Source of the DNA: Seison nebaliae
Lineage: Eukaryota > Rotifera > Pararotatoria > Seisonacea > Seisonidae
NCBI GenBank assembly: GCA_023231475.1
Contig: JALJEE010002021.1
Coordinates: 42,489-106,488 of the forward strand
Direction: 5' to 3'
DNA: 64,000 nucleotides
The stretch's first letter is position 1. Each line of letters starts with the position of its first letter. Positions 22,234 to 34,278 of the stretch are shown in pieces. A program made the position numbers and the translations under genes. The notes under the pieces are model-generated. The model had not been told where the DNA came from and ran no database searches. It saw only the letters and a list, made by a program, of their open reading frames with translations.

Positions 22234-25200
22234 TATAGAAATGCCCAAAAGTCCAATATTCTTTTTCCTTGTAAATCTACCACTATTCAACTGATAGTTA
22301 TTGAGAAAGAAATCGAATGAATCTAATTGGAAAATGAAGATTTTAGTGCATGAAATGTTTATTTGTTTTCGGACAGAATTTTGTCGTCTCCAGATATCGA
22401 TATGTGGAGAATTGGTGATGAGAATTGTCAGTGACTACATTCTCTAGTATGTTCTCATATGAGTAAATAATAAATGTTAAAAGGAATAATGTGCACACAC
22501 ACACACACACACACACACACGTATAAGAAAATGGACTTAAGGAGAAAAAGCCTTCGGGAAGAAATTGCAAAGAGTAATACTACCAGTAGTAGATGGAAAG
22601 CAAATAGTAAAGTAAATCTAAACACTTTCGGTACGAGATACGACAAAAGGAAATAATTAGTAGGTCGAACGAAGATGTATATAGACGATTGTTAATTTGA
22701 AAGGATCATTCTAATAAGACTACCAGAAATCTCACATTCGTCTGACACTTTTTAACATTAAATTACATAATAGAAAGTAATTCAATATTGTTTCAATATT
22801 GGAATAATCTGTTTTATTTCAATTCTGTCGTTGGAGTGATGTTGGAGGAATTTAAATAGAGCCAAATGCATCTTATTTAATAATCAGAAGTAAATTCCAA
22901 TTTCTTTTGAAAAAAAGAAAAGAATTTCCGTTCACCAAATCATTTTTTCTTCCCATAATTTTCATATAACATATAACAATTTGTACACATCATTAATTAT
23001 CGGTCATTGTGCACATGTTTACCAATGTCCGTATGTATCACATGATTACATCGATCTAATTTTAATAATTTATAATATTCAGTCAAATTAATTAGAATTC
23101 ATTTCTCATTCCGATTGCACACACTCCCACATCATTCTATAGTCGTTATTGCATATTATTCAATTCGTCGCTCTCGACAGATTGAGCTATAAACAATAAT
23201 TTTCTGATTCAATTTACAAACAAATTATTTTTACATACATCATATTTTGAATTATGATAATTTAACCATAATATATTTTCATAAAAAACTATCCATCTTT
23301 CGTGTATGATGAAAATAGTCATTTCATATTAAACTTGTCTATAAAGAGAAATTTAAAAAAAAGAACGATATTCTCTTCAAATTAATACAAATTATCTAGT
23401 TGGAGGATGGATGGATGGATGGATGAAAATATTTATTCTTTTCAATTCATCTTCTTCTCCTCTCCAATTAATGAAAATGGGCATTGAACTTGAAAGAAAT
23501 AGACAAATTCTTCCTTATCGAATAATTTTCTATTTGTCTTCTAATGTTTAGTCTTCTACTAGCTAGATATTCGTGCCAATTCTATAAAAGCTAGCTAGCT
23601 CTTCATTAAAATTCTTTGTTTTTACATTCGTTTTTTTCGCCACTGGAATTTGAATCATCACTCCAATTTCATTCGACTGTCGATCATTAGAAAATTAAGA
23701 AGTTTACGTAAAACTTATATAATTCATTATTGGTATCATTAATAATTAATAATAAGTGCATTGTAAATAATCCATTAGATCACTTCATTTACTTATGTCG
23801 ATAATGATAATGGCGATTTTCTAGTATCTTCATCAAATTTCTCTCAATATTATTTCTTTTTCATGTGCTGGCAGAGTTTATAAATAAAGCTTTTACTCCA
23901 TTCCTCATACACGATATCTGACACACGTAAATTTGCTCATATACTAAATTATGTTGAAACAAATGTCAATCTTTATCATAAATTTTGTAACGAAAATAGT
24001 GCCTAATATCTCCCGGGTAAAATGAGACGTGTATTATGAATTTAACACTTCATCTTTTATAGTCGATTCATCTTCTCCTTCCATGGAGCAGTTGTAAGGA
24101 ATCATTAGGAAGAGGAAGATGTTAGGAATATTTAAAATTTATAAATTTCTAATTTTCAATATTAATATTTGACACTTATAAGATAACAATATGTCAATGG
24201 ATAAAAAATCAAAATTAATTACATAACTCCCACTCAGAAGTGTAAAGGGAGAAATATTTTGATAATTATTTCGTCCAATACTATTGACAGACTAATATAA
24301 TATTATTAAGCTAGACAGAAGAAGGATCGAAATTCATTCTGAATGAATTATTCAAAAATTACTCACAATTTTAGTCAGACTATTTATAATACTTCACCTT
24401 TTTCTTCCAAATTTTCGAATATTTTCTTCACTTATACCGTTTCTTTTGATCATTTGGTTTAAATTACAATATCTCCGAGAAGATTCTTCCCAAATATTCA
24501 AATTATGTGTTTTTATTTTTATTTTTATTATTTCTTTTGTTCTTTCTTATCTATCCTCTTATGTTGATGAAGGGAAATAATAACTTTAATGTTATTCGTA
24601 TGAAATTATGGGAAATTCAATAAAATTATAGAAATGTTTGGAAATTCGTTAAATTTGCAATTTCCAATCAAATAATCATCTTTTCCGAATAAACAACTTG
24701 CCCAGAAATGTAAGTTCAACTTACTAAGTTGATTTTATGATGCAATTAATAAACTTTTAACTTAATTACATAGTTTTGATTCAAATACGTTTAAATATTT
24801 CTTCAAAAAAGCGGAAAGAAAAGAAAATGGAAACTTCTTCCAAAATTAGTTTTTTGTATAAACAACTGATGGGGAAAGAGGAGTTCGTTCTAAATATCTT
24901 ACTTCCGAAAATTTCGAAGTTCGATTTTCATTATCGATTAAATTCTCGGAAATCTCGTTACTTACCGTGTTCTATATTTTTATTACTAGCTAGATATTAT
25001 ATAATTATTATTACTTTTATGTTTGAAATTTCTACTGTTTAATCTTTAACTTCTTTCAACATCAAATATATTATTAACTAACAGAATTATAAATAAGGAA
25101 AAGAACGGTTTTTCTAATTTTAACTGAACAATCATGAATAAGCTCAAAATTAATGCTAACTTTAATCACACTCGGAAATGCGAACTTTCTGATTAAATTA

Positions 25201-26411
25201 TTTTATTGATTAAATTTCTTAGCATGGTAATTTCTCCGAATGTCTTCAGTTAATTCGTATCGAATACTCTACTAATGAAACCTATTAATGAAACCAAGAT
25301 TATAAGTCTTTTTATGCTAAAACAACTAAAACTAAAAACTATATAGTCATATTTGAGATAGTGTGCTGGTCCCATAGAATACAGGTAGAATAGTGGGAAC
25401 ATGAGTTTTAATCAAAAAGTTAAAAATAAAAAGATTCAGTTACTTCCGTTGTGTTGAAATATAAAGGGTCATAATAGTTACCGAAGAAACTAATGTAGAA
25501 ACAGAACATTTCTTCTGTAATTCCTTACCATGTTTAACATGTGCTATAAGTTATCGGTTTTTGAATTTTACTTATTGAAAATGAAATTTCCCATATTGCC
25601 CCAGTGATTAATTTATCATTATCTCGAATAATATAGGACTAATAATTATGAGAACGGGCAATGAGGTTCAAAAATATATTGGCTAGATGATCGTGGAAAA
25701 AAATATTATTCATAATAAAAATTAATGTGCATTCTCAACCTAGATTTTTTTTTCAAAAAAATGAGCTTTTCTATTCCTAATTTTGTATGATGCAAAAAAA
25801 GTCTATTATTTTTTTAAGATAAGAAAACTACTTTTAAATATTTCTACACATACTTCAAATCCTTCCAAATAATGATGAAAATTACCTTTTAAAATTGTTA
25901 GATTTAACGTATAAAAAATCACCAATATCAGCTTGAAATTTTTTGTTTCCAATTTTGCCCCAGTTGACGGTTATGTACAAAATGTTGACACTGTTCAAAG
26001 GATGAAAATAGCAAATCTGAAAAGTTAATATTTTAAATGAGAGTTATATAGTATAAAAATATATATCTCTTTGTAAACGACGACGGAAAAAGAGGAAGAT
26101 CAGAGGAAGATAAACCAAACTAAAATTGTTGTCAAAGAATTTTTAAAATGACTACTTAAGTTTTTATTGTAATTTTATAATTTTTTAAGGAAGGACGTTC
26201 ATCGTTCATTCATCACTATTCTTTTTCACTTCTATTAACTTGTTGGATAGATGGAAGCAACTTATGGAATTATGTAAAATTACTGACATGTATATTTTTT
26301 AATTTTATTACTTGAAAGTTGAAAAATAATATAATAAAAATTTTAATTAATTTAAACAAATGTATTGAGAAAGGATTTGATTTCTAAAGAAACGATATTT
26401 TTACAATAGAA
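22234..26411. other. Long gene-poor region
   Basis: About 4.2 kb without a supportable gene. It contains a (CA)n microsatellite at 22493-22520, a GGAT tetranucleotide run at about 23403-23424, and two short TTGCCCCAGT-type motifs near 25595 and 25954 that resemble ends of small DNA transposons. The 88-codon frame at 24776-25042 has no recognisable feature. Confidence 0.45.
22493..22520. repeat. (CA)n microsatellite
   Basis: Uninterrupted CA dinucleotides, about 14 copies, in intergenic DNA upstream of the CRTC gene. Confidence 0.95.
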
Positions 26412-27483
26412 CTATGATATCTCATCATCAGGAAGTGTCATTCTAAAAATAAGCAAATGAAAGATGAAGATGAGAAATGAAAAAAAACTTTTGTATTAAA
26501 TCACCTTGGACTTCCCATAAGTCATATGTAGTCGTTGGAGCAACATGAAAATAACAATCTTTAGGAAAAGTTTCATCCAATTCCCTAAATGGAACTTTAA
26601 TTCTCACAATTTTATCTACATAAATATAATCGATGGAATTATAGTTTGTCATGTCGTCTGGTAATTTTGAATGTTCTTCTTTCTTTGCAGCTCTAATTTC
26701 TAAACGAATACGATGAGTGACTTTTTCATTACAAGCTTTTCCTTTCTCAAAATAAAATTCAATATTTTCCTCCAAATCTTGATATCCATAACTAATATTT
26801 TCCCGATATTTGGTTTCGTTTGTGAAATTGTCACGTCCCTTTGCATACTCAAATTTGAAGGATTCATATTTCGGGAAATATGTTAAATTATATTCCAAAT
26901 TTATCGAGCGAAATTCATCGTAGTATAAATTGATATTATCAATTATATTCGTTTTATGAGAGAAACGTTTATACTGAGTGATGATATCTTCAAAATTATT
27001 ATTGTCGATCAATTTTTTTAAATGTTGAATTCGCTCCTCAATAAGCTTCAGATCACAAGTAACAGCAGTTTTCATTCCATCCAACTGACTGTTATTAGTA
27101 CTATTACATTTCTTTAGCAAAAATAATTGTTCTTTCTCAATTTGTTCCAATTTGGATTTATAGAATTCATTTAAAGATTGATTCTCATCAAAATGATAAT
27201 TTAATTCTTTTAGAACATTTTCATAAGAATCGATTAGTTTCTTTGATGATTGAATTTGAGACGAAATAATTTCACTTCTAATTAATCTAATTTCTTCAAT
27301 CGTATTCACGATGTGCTTCGAATGATCATTTGTTAATAGAACACATTCCCCGCAAAGAAATACGTTGCAATTCTTGCAAAAGAATTCTAACGTACAATTA
27401 TGGTCTGCACAAACATTATTTTCTGGAACCTTAACATTCTCCGGTTTTGCAGATTCGTTAATAGTATTACGAGCTTCACTCAT
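26412..27483 (-). CDS. B-box zinc-finger, coiled-coil protein (TRIM-like, no RING)
   Basis: Exon 1 (27483-26489) and a tiny exon 2 (26442-26412) give 341 residues. Near residues 25-65 is a B-box: CADHNCTLEFFCKNC...LCGECV...H..H, with the spacing of zinc-binding Cys/His pairs in B-box type 2 domains. A helical, charged region (about 65-175) fits the usual B-box coiled coil. No RING finger precedes the B-box, so it is unlikely to be a stand-alone ubiquitin ligase. The C-terminal 160 residues (beginning about SINLEYNLTYFP) are rich in beta-type and aromatic residues; I do not recognise a SPRY, NHL or MATH domain with confidence. The third codon of the open frame is the first ATG and was taken as start. 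Confidence 0.7.
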
Positions 27484-28200
27484 GATCAAATTTGAGAAGA
27501 TGCTTTTCGAATAATATTTGAATGAAGGTGTTGGAAATAAAGCTCTCTTTCAGTGGAGATCAGTTGTAATTTATGTTCCAAAAAATTTCTCTCTTATTAA
27601 AAAGAAACTCTGTTTGTACCAATCCAATATATTAATATTCTTTAGTAGTTACATTTATTTTTTTCAAGTTTCAAAAGAAATATCAAGTTTCTCTTATTAT
27701 TTCATTTATAAATTTCATGAAGGCATTTCATTATAAATTCAAGACATGGAATAATAGTCTATAAAAGGGGTGTATGGAGTAGTGATGTGCGAATGAGTTA
27801 TTGAGTTAGGAAAGAGAACTCATGAGTTCACTTTAGGAAGAGAAAATTTCTCTTATCGCTAATTCGAATTGACTATAAGTATGGAATTTTCTTTTCCTCA
27901 TGAATTCGAATCGCATACATACGACTCCTTGAGTAAATTCATGAATAAACTCATGAGTTTAAATTCATATTTTTTCTGATAATTCAATACAATTTGGAAG
28001 AAATAGAATCATATACAAATGTATTTAAGAAAAGTAATTTTTTTTTACAAAATTACTGAATTATCAGAAAAAATATGAATTTAAATGGAAAACAAATCTT
28101 AAAAATTGTAGCCCTTAAAAAATAGACCTTAAACATGTATAACTTCTTACTATAATATTAAATTAATGTCGAAAATTATACACAGTTTAGATAAAATTTA
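27484..28200. repeat. Repeat-rich DNA with a 29-bp perfect inverted repeat
   Basis: 27958-27986 and 28057-28085 are exact reverse complements separated by 70 bp. Just upstream (27826-27960) several short palindromes built on ACTCATGAGT occur. This could be the remnant of a small foldback or DNA transposon next to the LINE relic; no coding sequence is visible. Confidence 0.6.
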
Positions 28201-28227
28201 AAGTTATTTTCAATAAAATATTTCAAG

Positions 28228-29400
28228 TTGAGAAGGATCGACTCCAAACGACGTGTTGGATCGATCCTAAGTATCGCAGATACACGCATCGCAGTTCTTG
28301 AATCGACTGTTGTCCAACAACAGAAAGAAATCGATTCTCTAAATTCGGCTTTCCGACAACTTACGTCCGACGCATCGCTCGCGTCTTCTCCCGGCTCCTT
28401 AGCCGAATCTTTCGCCGACATATCGATTATTTCGCCCGCTTTACCATTGCCGGATATATTCGGATCCACACGAAGTCGCTCGAAGCAGGACAATCAATCT
28501 TCGAAGTCGGTGGCGACACAGCCATCAAAGGGGCTTCAACTCCCACACAAAAAGCGAACTCACGCGTGCGATTTTATCTACCCACAACATCTACCGGCAA
28601 CAGTGTCCCGGTATCGTCACGGTCGAGCAATCACGTCAAGATCGACCACAAGACCGACTCGAAGACGAAGTCCAAAAAGCCGATCCATCGAAGAAACCAG
28701 CGAACAAACGTAAAAACCGTCAGAGAAGTTCATGTTCTGGACATCAACTGACCATAATTCCTCCACGTCCCAATGGTCCATGCCGTTCATCGGTACTGGT
28801 CAGTGGATTCACCAAAGCAACCAAGGCGATCGAGATTAATGAATTCCTGAGTACCAAAGGGGTTCGACCGATCTCAATCGCCAGACTCCTTCCTAAAGAT
28901 TCGAACCGCCCGCTCCGTGTTGCGACGTTCCACATTGTGGTCGAAGGAAATCAATCGCAACTTCTTAATTCGACCGAAACTTGGCCTGAAGGAGTGTCCT
29001 TCTCCAAATTCATCCACTCGGACAAGGGTAAGGAATTCCTCTCCACTCGTTTCAAGGTGGAGCACGATTCACTAGATTCTCTTTCTTCCATTTCTTCTGC
29101 TTTTTCTTCATTTCCTCAACCACATCTCACCTCACTTTCACACACACCACTAACTTTCTCATCTCCTCACCCAAATCTCTCTATATCACCAATCATATCC
29201 TCACATCAATCACAAATACGTCCAGCTTCACAATCGAAGAAACTCTCACTAGTTTCTTTCAATTCCCACGGACCATCTAATCTCCGTTCTAGCTTACCGT
29301 TTCTCTTACAATACGACATAATATTCATATAAGAATCCTGGCTTGTGTCTCCCTATCTCATCTGACTTCACCCTCACCATTCGCAAACCGACAGGTCAAA
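28228..29400 (+). mobile_element. Non-LTR retrotransposon (LINE) relic: ORF1 and start of ORF2
   Basis: A GC-richer island in AT-rich surroundings. Coding traces jump between frames: a coiled-coil-like N-terminus (TRIAVLESTVVQQQKEIDSL) at 28228-28713, then from about 28740 in another frame a region with VLVSGF, ISIARLLPKDSN and LRVATFHIVVEG, the pattern of a LINE ORF1 RNA-binding module. This is followed by SLVSFNSHG...DIIFI and, after a stop, ESWL, the opening of an apurinic-type endonuclease (ORF2). Stops and shifts show it is inactive. The rest of ORF2 is absent, so it is a 3'-truncated or rearranged copy. It may belong to the family whose reverse transcriptase appears at 61.8-64 kb, but they do not overlap, so this is inference. 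Confidence 0.65.
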
Positions 29401-31639
29401 ATAATCCTCTTCCGTGAAGAATTGACTAAATTCATCACTAGAATTATTGTATAAAACGGTTTTCCATTAATCTGTGGGAAAATCTTGTTGCACCAATTAT
29501 GAATCATCTTGTCGAATTAGCTAAAACCTGTCAAATCGAAGAAGTATGGAAAGAAATTAATCTTGGAAGAAATATTATTAGTAGACATGTTGGAATAACG
29601 GTATTGGGCAAATCCGGTATGATTTGCTTCAGATAAATTATTTGTCAACGGTAAATTAGATATCAACCGTTCATAATTGCTCCAAATGTAGATTGGATTT
29701 CTGGACGGATTGTCCGTATATCAAAAATTTATCTTGCGAGATTGGAATCTTCATGGTTGGTTTATAAGTTCTAAATGTTCGTTTGATTACTTTCATATTG
29801 GGCAATTCCGCACATACTTCCTTTCATGAGTTTTCGTCCACCGTGCTAATCGCTTCACAAGCCACATAGCCTTTATCCAGAATCAACCTCTTAATATCTT
29901 CATATAAATTCTTACTATAAAAACTTTCCTTACTTACTACGCGTTCCTGTTTACGACAACCCCTACTAGCATTTACCTGATCCAGATCCCTACTTAACAA
30001 AATCTTGGCACTACATACTTTTTTCGATTCACATATTCTCAATCTAATTGTTGATGCTTTCGTTTGACGGGACTTTTCAAACTAATTTGATAAATATGCC
30101 TTACCATATAAGTTACATTTATTTTCATTATCGAGTTCCCTATAATATGTCCAAATTCTTGAAGGTCTTTGCGTCTTTTTCACAGTTTTATCATTCTCCA
30201 TTTTATCGAAAATCAATATCAATTTTAAGTTTAAAAAAGTCAGAACAGTAATTATAAGAACAAATGTAATATAAAATTAATATGAATGATTCGCGTAGAA
30301 CGACTCAGATCAGCTCACATTGTCGAGTTCATCGTTTTGACGGTTTAACAGGTCTAGTTTTCAGTCAATATTGACTAAATCTTATAAAATGTTTTTTTAT
30401 CCAAAAATAGTTAAATTTGAATGATACTCACCCTATTGTTGTCTTCAAGTCGTATTAGATATGGGTGGACCATTCAAACCAGTTGCGTTCATACCATGAT
30501 GATAAAAGACGTAGTGTCAAGTGGTATATGGCACTATTTTATACCCAATTGATATTTCTACGCCCAATGCGAATGTATTGTATTCTAATCAAAATAATAT
30601 TTTTCTAATCACGGTAATATAAGTTCCAAAAAATTTAGATATAAGTTGATGGAAGAACGAAGTGAATCAAAGGAAAAAATCTCGTTCCAGTATTCCCGAA
30701 CCGAAATGATAAACCATTAACTTATTCAATCTACCTTTCGAGACAATGGGGGCAAAGTGACGTATTCTGTAAGTACGTGTTCTTTTTAACTCGTAAAACT
30801 ATTTTGAAAGAAATAATAATGGTTTAATGTCTAATAGAAAGTAGTAATGTCTAATAAAGAAGCTTATTAAGTGTCACATTTTGCTCTATTGTTTGATGTT
30901 GCCCCTCAAAATTTTATGGTTATTATTAACAAAAAGACAAATGATAAAGTCGTTATTTAAGGACAATTATGAATATTTCAATTGAATTTCCTAAAATTAT
31001 AATTTATTTATAATAATTATATTATCGTGTAAAATCGTGTGGTTAAATATAGTTTCTATCCCCTTAATTATCGCATCCTAACATTTGAAATAAAGTGCTA
31101 TATCTCTATTATACATGTATCATTATGTCAATAAACATTTAGCATTGTAAGTTTTATTAAACTAATAATTTTTTACAAGAATGTCAATTGAACTAGTTCA
31201 CACGAAATATTTATAGGTATTCGATACTATGATCAAATTTAACAATTAAGAGTGCACTGTGGAAATTTGAAGACGACCACAAAGAATAAAGCTCATGAAT
31301 TAAATTTAACGTTTTACCTTGTTGATACTATTAATAATTAGTCTTAAACCTTATAACTTCACTCTCAACTGATAATTATACTTATACTATATCTTGATAA
31401 TATATTAAAATTTTTAAAAATTTTTTCCTTTATATCTTTGACTGATAGCGGTGAAGTTAATTTCTTAAATTATATTCTTGATAAAAAATTAGAAAAAGTT
31501 TTCGTTATTTCGATAATTCGAGAATGTTTATGAAAAAGTCGATTAATAGTGTTACTTTTTTCCGATATAGAGGTCTTCATAACAACAAGCATTCGAATGT
31601 TCAATATTGGAAGATGTTTAGATTCCATTAAAAGTTCGA
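29401..31639. other. Gene-poor stretch with repeat remnants
   Basis: No confident gene. A 72-codon minus-strand frame at 29824-30042 has a basic, Cys-containing composition, perhaps from a transposon, but without a motif I can name. Sequence at 30331-30357 matches 62579-62605 at 22 of 27 bases (see findings), and 30743-30892 looks like a 150-bp element with imperfect terminal inverted repeats. Confidence 0.4.
30743..30892. mobile_element. Possible MITE with imperfect terminal inverted repeats
   Basis: The left end ACAATGGGGGCAAAGTGAC and the reverse complement of the right end ACAATAGAGCAAAATGTGAC align with few differences, enclosing about 110 bp of non-coding DNA. The length and structure fit a miniature non-autonomous DNA transposon. 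No clear target-site duplication was found. Confidence 0.4.
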
Positions 31640-32491
31640 TTAAAGTACAACATAAGTGCCCATTGCTTCGTTCAGTTTAATGTGGCCCTCCGACCGTAAC
31701 AATCCCACAGTATTTTTGATGGTAATTGCATCGTATTCTGGAATCGAATCCTCTAATTGAGAGATGTTCATTCCTTTCGCTCCAGCTCCTTTAATTGCTG
31801 AAATGATAAGGTTAAAGAAAGCATTGTCTCCTCCACTACTCTTCTTCGGCGAGAATTTATTATCATTTTTCTTATAATCAGTTGTGGAATTGGTTACAGA
31901 TCCTCCTGAATTATTCCGTTTATCTCGAAAAATATTCCCATGGAGCACTTCGATCAAATGAAGAGATAATTCATTGAACGTTCTCATTGGAATATATCGG
32001 AAGAGAAGAATCCAGTTCATTTGACCATCGATCGTCGACATATTATGATCTTCTAAATTTTCCTGATTCTGAGTAGGGGCTGGTCGTGCCACTCCATAAA
32101 AATGTCCGAATTGACCCGCTTGTATCTCTCTAATTTCGTCCAAGAATTTTTCGTTACCTTTGTCTCGCTTCCAAAACTTGACAGGAATGGTAACGCCAGA
32201 GTAATCAACGATTGTCATTTCAAAACGAGAAAGTAATTCGTTTTTGGTGAGAACTCGTCCCACAATGTGCACATTATTCAACTGTGCATTCCGATACAAT
32301 AACTGGTTGTTCTCCAATGAATGTGTCGCTTCCTTCAAAATGTAACAGTTGATTTGCATCACATTGTTTGTCATTCCATTATTGGTCGGTTTACGACGAG
32401 TTTCCGTTTTCGACGGAGATACTCCCAAATCAGAGAACAACGTATCATTGTTATTGTATCCACCATCTTCCGATATTTTCTCTTCCCACAT
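31640..32491 (-). CDS. RPA2: Replication protein A 32-kDa subunit
   Basis: 283 residues, single exon, close to the usual 270. RPA is the trimeric single-stranded-DNA binding complex used in replication and repair. The order of parts is right: a Ser/Gly/Asn-rich N-terminus (phosphorylation segment in other animals); a central OB fold starting VHIVGRVLTKNELLSRFEMTI with VDYSG and VKFWKRD; a linker; and a C-terminal winged helix with GMNISQLEDSIP and LRSEGHIKL, which in the family docks repair proteins. The start ATG at 32491 is the first in frame. It is head to head with the cysteine dioxygenase gene, 345 bp apart. Confidence 0.95.
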   Translation of the reverse strand: MWEEKISEDGGYNNNDTLFSDLGVSPSKTETRRKPTNNGMTNNVMQINCYILKEATHSLENNQLLYRNAQLNNVHIVGRVLTKNELLSRFEMTIVDYSGVTIPVKFWKRDKGNEKFLDEIREIQAGQFGHFYGVARPAPTQNQENLEDHNMSTIDGQMNWILLFRYIPMRTFNELSLHLIEVLHGNIFRDKRNNSGGSVTNSTTDYKKNDNKFSPKKSSGGDNAFFNLIISAIKGAGAKGMNISQLEDSIPEYDAITIKNTVGLLRSEGHIKLNEAMGTYVVL

Positions 32492-32836
32492 TCTCTTTTA
32501 AACTGTTTATAAAAAATCTTCTGCCACAAATATAATAGAAAATTTATATTAAACTGAAAAATTGTTTAATTTATTTGAATGAAAGAGAAAAAAACAAATG
32601 AGAGAATTGTCAAATTTTCTCGCAGATTTTTCTTTGTGCGTTTCGAAAAAGTCAGTGATAATACCGATGATTCTGTTAGAAGGCTAATTGTTCATATTTA
32701 AAAAATTTGAATTATTCTCTCTGAGATGAATGAAGAAAAGAAAGAAAATATTAGCGCGAATTGTGGGGAGGTAATTGCCCCTCCAAAAATTCACAATTTA
32801 TTATTTTTGTTTTGAAAAAGAAAATTTTACGTTAAA
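32492..32836. promoter_or_regulatory. Bidirectional promoter region RPA2 / cysteine dioxygenase
   Basis: 345 bp between two divergent start codons must hold both promoters and 5' leaders. AT-rich, with no TATA or known motif I can assign. Confidence 0.5.
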
Positions 32837-33727
32837 ATGAAAAACAATCTGGAGACAATGTTATTAATTTTGAAAAGAAGAAAAATAATTGTAATTGAAC
32901 TTTAGGAATGAGAATAACAACAACACGGATATTGGAGTGATTCATCCCATAATCAACTTTCCTCTCCGTGATAAAGTAGTTGCGAAATCGTTTGATGAGT
33001 TAACGAGTAATTTGGATAAATTATTCGTGCGGAAAATGTTGAATTCGGAGGAGTTAGATCAAGTGGCATCTTTGATGTCTCATTTGGAGGTTGATGAGTC
33101 GCAATGGTCACAATTTGCGAAATTTGATCCATTAAAGTTTTTTTTTTCAAATTTAAAAAATTAAAATGCTAAGTCATTGTTAGATATACCAGAAATATTA
33201 TTAGCAGAGGGAATGGATTCTATAATTTAATTTTGTTGTGTTGGAGTGAAGGTCAAGCGTCATCCATTCACGATCACACGAATGCCAGTTGTTTTATGAA
33301 AGTTCCATTAATTTAAATTTCCTTCCATCTTTCTCATCGATCAAGCAGATCATGAAAGGAACTTTAATTGAGGATAGATATGAATGGCCCAAAATTAATT
33401 CAAATACTGGAATGAAATTATTCCAAAGTACAAAACTAGAGACGGATCAAGTCGCTTACATAAACGGTTAAAAATTATCTCGTAAATTATCGTGGCTACA
33501 AGTGAAAACTCATAATTCCCCACTCGTAGCTATTACCTAACCAATTCAATTTTCTTTCTTTTCAACATTTATTCATTATCCTTCTAGACGATTTGGGATT
33601 ACATCGAGTTAAGAATAACAGTAACACAGATGTCGCCGTATCACTTCATCTTTATATGCCGCCGTTCACTTATTGTAATAAGTTTGATGAACGAAGTGGT
33701 TTACATCGACGATGTGGAATGAATTGA
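32837..33727 (+). CDS. CDO1: Cysteine dioxygenase type I
   Basis: Five exons (32837-32859, 32906-33136, 33184-33301, 33349-33466, 33588-33727) give 209 residues, close to the usual 200. The enzyme oxidises cysteine to cysteine sulfinate with non-haem iron, the entry step of cysteine breakdown. The 3-His iron site is present: SIHDHTN (two His) and LGLHRV (third His). The Cys-Tyr pair that cross-links in animal enzymes is also kept: the Cys of NASCFMK and the Tyr of [22 protein letters not shown] and [12 protein letters not shown] match the cupin strands. The first coding exon is only 23 nt; it supplies the sole in-frame Met before the conserved region and splices cleanly, so it is likely but not proven. 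Confidence 0.93.
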
Positions 33728-34278
33728 ATTTCAAATTAAATATATGATTAAACCATTGGATTTAGCGCTTACCTTCCAATTCTTTCCCAACAATAAACTT
33801 CTCACAAATCTATGAAAATTCATCATTTCTAATTTTTCACTTTTACTTTCCACGTTCGTATTTCAATTATGAACATTATTATTTTTAATTTACAAAAAAA
33901 ATATATATATTCAATTTTCATTAAAATCCTTTTCATTGACAAGTTCCAACATAATTTCATTCTCTTCTTATTTCTGTTATAAATTTTGAAAACTTTTGAA
34001 AAAAAACTAGAAAATAAATTGATGAAATTAAATTTTAAAGTCAGCGGAAATTATAAATAATTTACATATAAAAATATATATATATATAAATATATGACAA
34101 AAATTTATTGATAATTAACATTATTGTAAGTGGTAGCAGATGTTCTGCTCGATAATATTATCAATTTAATGGAATTATAATTATTAGATAACATAAAGTT
34201 TTGGTTAGAATTAGTTAAAAGAAGTGGATTGGTTAGAAGGAATGGCTCATTGATCAGATGACTCGATGACATTAATCA
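33728..34278. other. Intergenic CDO1-VAC14
   Basis: 551 bp, AT-rich, with two TA-dinucleotide runs (about 33901-33910 and 34076-34088). No gene seen; it must include the VAC14 promoter. Confidence 0.5.

Noticed and set aside
24776-25042. 88-codon frame in the gene-poor region
   Set aside because: Lys/Ile/Phe-rich composition typical of AT-rich non-coding DNA, with no motif or neighbouring exons.
29824-30042. Minus-strand 72-codon frame as a FLYWCH or transposase domain
   Set aside because: A few Cys and basic residues fit, but the pattern is too weak to name a domain.
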